From Methanobrevibacter_A sp964547125 (lineage in GTDB: Archaea; Methanobacteriota; Methanobacteria; Methanobacteriales; Methanobacteriaceae), in contig CAZJLS010000067.1 in NCBI GenBank assembly GCA_964547125.1, positions 1 through 9,480 on the forward strand: 9,480 bases of DNA, read 5' to 3'. Within the stretch, counting starts at the first letter, position 1. Every line of letters begins with the position of its first letter. This document shows, one piece after another, positions 6,227 to 9,480 of the stretch. Both the position numbers and the translations under genes were made by a program. The notes below the pieces were generated by a model. The model ran no database searches, was not told where the DNA came from, and saw nothing but the letters and a program-made list of their open reading frames with translations.

Positions 6227-7847
6227 AATTTTGTATTGAACTTACTCTCTTCCAATCAAATATGTTACTGAATATGTCTCCACCATGAGGTTGTAACAAT
6301 GCTGTATCATTTGATATGTCTAAGCTATCGTCAACGAAGTAACCATATTTAATTTCACCAATCCATAACCATGCTGCGTCACCTTGAGGTGAAATTCCAT
6401 TGCTTCCATCCCATACTGCTTTAGACCATTCTGCATATGAACTTTCTAATGGCATACCGAATGCTGCATCGATGTGTCCATCTACTGCACTATTATTTAC
6501 AAGTGCTGGGTTGTTGTACCCCACTCCCGCTTGGTCACTGTAATATTCAGACCATATAGTTGATGGGTCAGTACTTCCGAATCCCCATACTATTGGTTGG
6601 GAGTTTTTAATTGGGTCCATTTCATCCCAGTTTGATCCAGTTGCGTTGATTTGTATTCCCATTTCTTTAGCTTGTTCTGCAACAGATACTGCTATTGCTT
6701 GTCTTTCTGGAGCGTCAGATGGATAGTATAAAGCAAATTCTGCTCTAACTCCATTTTTTTCACGTATTCCATCACCATCAGAATCTACCCATCCAGCATC
6801 TTCCAATGTTTGGTTTGCTAATGCAATGTCTCCGTCTTCTACTTCTGTTGCACTATTTGCCCATGGTAATAAATGTGCAATACCGTCAAAGTTTGCTACT
6901 CCTAAACCGTTTAATGCTCCTTCTGCTGTTTCTTCACGATTAATACCATAGTTTAATGCTTTACGTATCGCAATATCCGAAGTTACATTGTTTCCCATTG
7001 GGTTTCCGTCTTCTGTAGTTGCTCCTGTATCATTGATAACTGGTAAACTAATTCCTCTAACATCAATAGAATCCATTAGAACCATATTGTATCCATCAAC
7101 ATTTTCATTTGCATATGCCAATGGCACTGCTACTACATCTGCTTCTCCATTTTTAGCCATATTAAATGCTGCATCGTTTTGTGCGAAGAGAATTGTTAAT
7201 TTTTTAAATTCAGGCATTTTTCCATAGTAGTCCGGATTTAATTCTAGGATTACTTGTTGTCCTTTATCCCATTGCACGAATTTATATGGTCCAGATCCTA
7301 CTGGGTTGCTTCCATATGTTTCATTATTATATGAATCACTTGGAACAATTCCAATATATGCTAATTTATCTATAAATGATGAGTCAGAAGTGCTTAAGTG
7401 GAATTCTACTCTTGTATCATTCACTACAGTTGCATTTTCCATGTTAGATAAATCCAAACTTGCTCCTGATGCTTTTGCTTCGTTAAATGTAAATGCTACA
7501 TCTTCTGCAGTTAGAGGTGTTCCATCTGTAAAGTTAACATCATCACGTATATCTACAGTAACTGTTTTTAAATCACTGCTTTCTTCAACATTCGTTGCTA
7601 AATCATTTCTATACGTCATGTTTCTGTTCATTTTGATTAATGTACTTTGTATAAGTGGTTCTGCATAATAGTTCCAACCCAAAATTGGATCGAATCCTGT
7701 TTCAGGTTCTCCACCGTGACTGTAAGCTGCAACTACTAATTCGTCGTCAGCTCTAGTTGTATGTGAACCTCCAAGTACTAGTGCTCCAGCTATTACTGCA
7801 ACAATTGCGATAACTACAACAATGAGTATTAAATGTTTTTTTTCCAT
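6225..7847 (-). CDS. Membrane-anchored substrate-binding protein of a peptide/nickel ABC importer (SBP family 5)
   Basis: This is the extracytoplasmic receptor that delivers ligand to the importer encoded downstream. Its 540 residues fit SBP family 5 (DppA/OppA/NikA). A short MEKKH head and a strong hydrophobic helix (residues 6-27) are followed by a polar linker. There is no lipobox cysteine, so I read this as an uncleaved N-terminal anchor. Family features are VNFTDGTPLTAEDVAFTF at 104-121, NPVGSGPYKFVQWDKGQ at 181-197, LNPDYYGKMPEFKKLTI at 203-219, AIRKALNYGINRE at 293-305, the acidic loop DSDGDGIREKNG at 355-366, and a C-terminal QPHGGDIFSNIFDW at 519-532. Eleven N-x-S/T sequons fit a glycosylated surface protein. 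The ATG at 7847 has GGAG 10 nt upstream. It is the first gene of the operon and a 140-nt hairpin-bearing gap follows. Ligand is undecided: peptides or a nickel complex, nickel being plausible in a methanogen. Confidence 0.92.
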   Translation of the reverse strand: MEKKHLILIVVVIAIVAVIAGALVLGGSHTTRADDELVVAAYSHGGEPETGFDPILGWNYYAEPLIQSTLIKMNRNMTYRNDLATNVEESSDLKTVTVDIRDDVNFTDGTPLTAEDVAFTFNEAKASGASLDLSNMENATVVNDTRVEFHLSTSDSSFIDKLAYIGIVPSDSYNNETYGSNPVGSGPYKFVQWDKGQQVILELNPDYYGKMPEFKKLTILFAQNDAAFNMAKNGEADVVAVPLAYANENVDGYNMVLMDSIDVRGISLPVINDTGATTEDGNPMGNNVTSDIAIRKALNYGINREETAEGALNGLGVANFDGIAHLLPWANSATEVEDGDIALANQTLEDAGWVDSDGDGIREKNGVRAEFALYYPSDAPERQAIAVSVAEQAKEMGIQINATGSNWDEMDPIKNSQPIVWGFGSTDPSTIWSEYYSDQAGVGYNNPALVNNSAVDGHIDAAFGMPLESSYAEWSKAVWDGSNGISPQGDAAWLWIGEIKYGYFVDDSLDISNDTALLQPHGGDIFSNIFDWKRVSSIQN

Positions 7848-8093
7848 GATTCTGTTTCTCCAAAAATATAATTTTAATATAAAAGGGTTAGCAAAGAGTA
7901 TTAATAAAAAGAGGTATTATTTTTTTATAGAATTTTGATATTTTAAGAGGTGTAAGTTCTAAATTTTTTTAATATAACAAAAAATTATAAGTTTGTAATA
8001 CTTTAATACAATTTATTAATACAAGAATGCTATATGAAAATATAAAGTAATAAGTATTTAAATTTAATTATTACTAAAATAAGATAAAATAGC
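7848..8093 (-). promoter_or_regulatory. Upstream region of the transporter operon, with candidate TATA box
   Basis: This gene-free part of the 356-nt gap between fbp and the binding-protein gene should carry the operon promoter. The best candidate is CTATAAAAAAATAA (minus strand, 7930-7917), preceded by AAAATT as a possible BRE. It would start transcription near 7900 and give a leader of about 50 nt containing the GGAG site (7861-7858). Two copies of AAGAGGTRT (+ strand, 7909-7917 and 7945-7953, 36 nt apart) flank the box and could be operator sites. From about 7960 to 8093 I see only AT-rich sequence without a credible frame, RNA or repeat. Confidence 0.4.
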
Positions 8094-8189
8094 AAAAAAG
8101 TAATAAAAATAATAAAAAAGGACAAAAAAAGAAAAAAGCAATGAAAAAAAGTAAAAAAAAGTTGAGGAATAAAAAACAAATATCCTCAA
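8094..8189 (-). terminator. Terminator of fbp: hairpin followed by seven phased T-tracts
   Basis: Fourteen nt after the fbp stop the minus strand forms TTGAGGA (8189-8183), a 14-nt loop and TCCTCAA (8168-8162). After one C comes T8 (8160-8153), then further T-tracts of 7, 6, 7, 6, 5 and 6 down to 8094. Hairpin plus T8 resembles an intrinsic terminator, and the series of T-tracts fits archaeal multi-tract or U-rich 3'-end signals. Tract centres average 10.0 bp apart, so the DNA is probably also curved. Confidence 0.8.
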
Positions 8190-8203
8190 AAAAATAAACC
8201 TAA

Positions 8204-9301
8204 TTAATCATCCATATCTTCAAATCTTGGTTCTAATTTCTTCATTACACCAGGAAGTGAAGTATATTCCATTTCTTCACTAGGTAATCTATGTGGTTCA
8301 AATGGTCCATGTCTTCTGATGTAATTTGCAATTCTGGATGAATCTTCACGTGCTTGGTCAAATGCAGGGTCATCAAATAAGTCAACTGGCCCTATGAGTT
8401 TTGCATCTGCTACTTGGAATCCTAAACCAATAACCCGAGGAGGTCCGTCAAATCTGATAGGGTTTGCGTATTCTTGTCCTGTTGGCATCATAGGTCCATT
8501 ATGGGATCCTCTCATCCATCCACTTACCATGTGTGGGAATGCAAATGGTTCAACAACTTCCCCATTTGCTGGGAATCCAGATTGTGCTCTTACTATTGCT
8601 GCAGGATCGTCTTTTCCAACATATTCTCCTGCCATTAAGTTTAATCTTTCAGTACTTATTGCAGCTGCAATTTCACCATTTTTCTTCCATACTCTTTTAA
8701 TAACATATCTTCCTGTTGAACCAATTAATGCAAGTAAATCATACATTTCTTCAGGACAAGATAATACTACTTTTTTATGATCCATTACATCATATACTTC
8801 AAATTTGAATCCATCATGTAAACTTGGGTCAATTACTAAACCTGCAGTATTAAATGGATCTGCAAACATTTTATAAATTGGTAAGTTAAATGCACCTGGT
8901 TCTGTTTTGTCACAACAGAATACTATTACAGGGTCACTTGGTCTTTCTTTAAATTCCATTTCCGCAACACCTGGACCCATACCTTTAATGTTTCCAGAGA
9001 ATGTGTCAGATAATAAGTCTTGACCTGCACCATATAATTTTAATTCTTTTGCAACTTCAGTTCCTTTTAAAAAAGCATCATATGCTGTTTTATGAACTTC
9101 TTCATTTAATTCACCATTAGTGTGGGACATTATAAGATCTATATCGTCACCACAACGAGTTATATAATAATCTTCTATAATGGAGCTTTCCATAGCATTA
9201 TGTAATACTTCTTCACATGCATCGATTAATGCTGGATGGGAAACACAATGTCCTGAGACACTTCCAATATCTGCTTTAATTACACTAATTGTAGTTTTCA
9301 A
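8204..9301 (-). CDS. fbp: Fructose-1,6-bisphosphate aldolase/phosphatase (archaeal class V FBPase)
   Basis: This cytoplasmic bifunctional enzyme joins dihydroxyacetone phosphate and glyceraldehyde-3-phosphate to fructose-1,6-bisphosphate and then removes the 1-phosphate. That makes it the near-irreversible gluconeogenic step to fructose-6-phosphate in an autotroph. The 365-residue length is typical. Conserved residues are visible: D11 and H18 in the start segment (ADIGSVSGH), D52-D53 in RCGDDIDLI, Q94 in YGAGQD, D131 in FCCDKTEPGAFN, and the aldolase pair Y227 and K230 (Schiff-base lysine) with metal ligands D231-D232 in EYVGKDDPAA. FGPHRLP-like and GQEYANPIRFDGPPRVIG segments complete the family pattern. 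The start codon is TTG (9301-9299) with GGTGA 6 nt upstream. The next in-frame Met is residue 37 and would delete D11 and H18, so TTG is right. The gene appears monocistronic, with its own terminator; it codes at a higher G+C than the flanking spacers. Confidence 0.96.
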   Translation of the reverse strand: MKTTISVIKADIGSVSGHCVSHPALIDACEEVLHNAMESSIIEDYYITRCGDDIDLIMSHTNGELNEEVHKTAYDAFLKGTEVAKELKLYGAGQDLLSDTFSGNIKGMGPGVAEMEFKERPSDPVIVFCCDKTEPGAFNLPIYKMFADPFNTAGLVIDPSLHDGFKFEVYDVMDHKKVVLSCPEEMYDLLALIGSTGRYVIKRVWKKNGEIAAAISTERLNLMAGEYVGKDDPAAIVRAQSGFPANGEVVEPFAFPHMVSGWMRGSHNGPMMPTGQEYANPIRFDGPPRVIGLGFQVADAKLIGPVDLFDDPAFDQAREDSSRIANYIRRHGPFEPHRLPSEEMEYTSLPGVMKKLEPRFEDMDD

Positions 9302-9307
9302 ATTTAT

Positions 9308-9314
9308 TCACCTT
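9308..9314 (-). promoter_or_regulatory. Ribosome-binding site fixing the TTG start of fbp
   Basis: The minus strand reads AAGGTGA, with GGTGA 6 nt before the TTG at 9301-9299. No ATG upstream or nearby is in frame, and catalytic residues encoded right after the TTG confirm this start. Confidence 0.85.
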
Positions 9315-9480
9315 TTTTTGATTAAAATATATTATTATAAAAAAAATAAAATCAATTTTTAAATTAGATATTTATAATAACTTATAATTTAATGTATATT
9401 GTATTTATTATATAATTATTATGAAAAAAAGATAGTGTAAAGTTGTTACGGCATTTGTGTAAAATTAGTTTATTTGTTTA
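9315..9480 (-). promoter_or_regulatory. Upstream region of fbp with candidate TATA box and a 22-nt-spaced direct repeat
   Basis: No credible gene lies here. The best TATA-like box for fbp is TTATAAATA (minus strand, 9377-9369), which would place the start of transcription near 9348 and a leader of about 47 nt holding the GGTGA site. Further upstream, in a locally less AT-rich patch, GTGTAAA occurs twice on the + strand (9435-9441 and 9457-9463), exactly 22 nt apart, about two helical turns. It is a possible regulator site. The window ends before the next gene upstream is reached. Confidence 0.4.

Noticed and set aside
6988..7668. Rightward open frames of 79 and 120 codons opposite the binding-protein gene
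   Set aside because: Both mirror the codon bias of the real gene on the other strand and show no family features.
7848..8093. NikR-type operator upstream of the importer operon
   Set aside because: I looked for inverted GTATGA/TCATAC or TATTATT/AATAATA half-sites at NikR spacing. Only scattered TATTA strings expected from composition are present.
8394..8780. Rightward open frame of 128 codons opposite fbp
   Set aside because: It is the antisense shadow of a strongly conserved enzyme gene.
6225..9301. Higher G+C of the binding-protein and fbp genes as a sign of horizontal transfer
   Set aside because: Both have native-looking signals and the difference is mild. Highly expressed conserved genes in very AT-rich genomes usually show it.
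1..9480. tRNA, rRNA, CRISPR array, insertion sequence or integrase site
   Set aside because: No cloverleaf-like G+C-rich block, regularly spaced repeat array, transposase frame or paired terminal repeats was seen on either strand.
9421..9480. Possible end of another gene at the right edge
   Set aside because: Frames here are short on both strands (at most about 31 codons between stops) with no start or family signal.

Overview
The window is very AT-rich DNA from an archaeon, most likely a gut-type methanogen of the Methanobacteriaceae (Methanosphaera or Methanobrevibacter-like). The evidence is the set of archaeal genes: RadB, a CDP-alcohol phosphatidyltransferase of the archaeal ether-lipid type, a DUF357 protein and the bifunctional fructose-1,6-bisphosphate aldolase/phosphatase. 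Archaeal GGTGA/GGAGGT ribosome-binding sites, TATA-like boxes and long T-tract terminators agree with this. The genus is an inference from composition and gene content; no rRNA or other marker is present.

Layout. Positions 1-1559 hold a leftward housekeeping cluster: a threonylcarbamoyl-AMP synthase (YrdC/Sua5 family), radB, and the N-terminus of a gene that leaves the window, possibly an aminotransferase. A divergent AT-rich promoter region (1560-1731) separates it from a rightward pair, a probable archaetidylinositol phosphate synthase and a DUF357 protein. That pair ends in a perfect palindrome that it shares with the convergent transporter operon.

Positions 2587-7847 are one complete leftward ABC importer of the dipeptide/oligopeptide/nickel class. 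The transcription order is membrane-anchored substrate-binding protein, permease B, permease C, a long ATPase with a four-cysteine C-terminus, and a short ATPase. The last four genes are tightly packed (an 8-nt overlap, then gaps of 19 and 4 nt). The binding-protein gene is set apart by 140 nt containing a large nested hairpin, which fits higher expression of the binding protein. The substrate (peptide or nickel chelate) cannot be decided from sequence.

Positions 8204-9301 hold the leftward gene for fructose-1,6-bisphosphate aldolase/phosphatase, the key gluconeogenic enzyme of archaea. It starts with TTG and ends in a hairpin plus a striking series of helically phased A/T-tracts. Two genes (long ATPase and fbp) have TTG starts fixed by strong ribosome-binding sites.

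I see no mobile element, CRISPR array, tRNA or rRNA. The protein content is ordinary for a methanogen and I do not find a clearly new system. The points worth a second look are the intra-operon hairpin, the phased-tract terminator, the asymmetric ATPase pair with its cysteine motif, repeats flanking candidate promoters, and the DUF357 partner of the lipid synthase.
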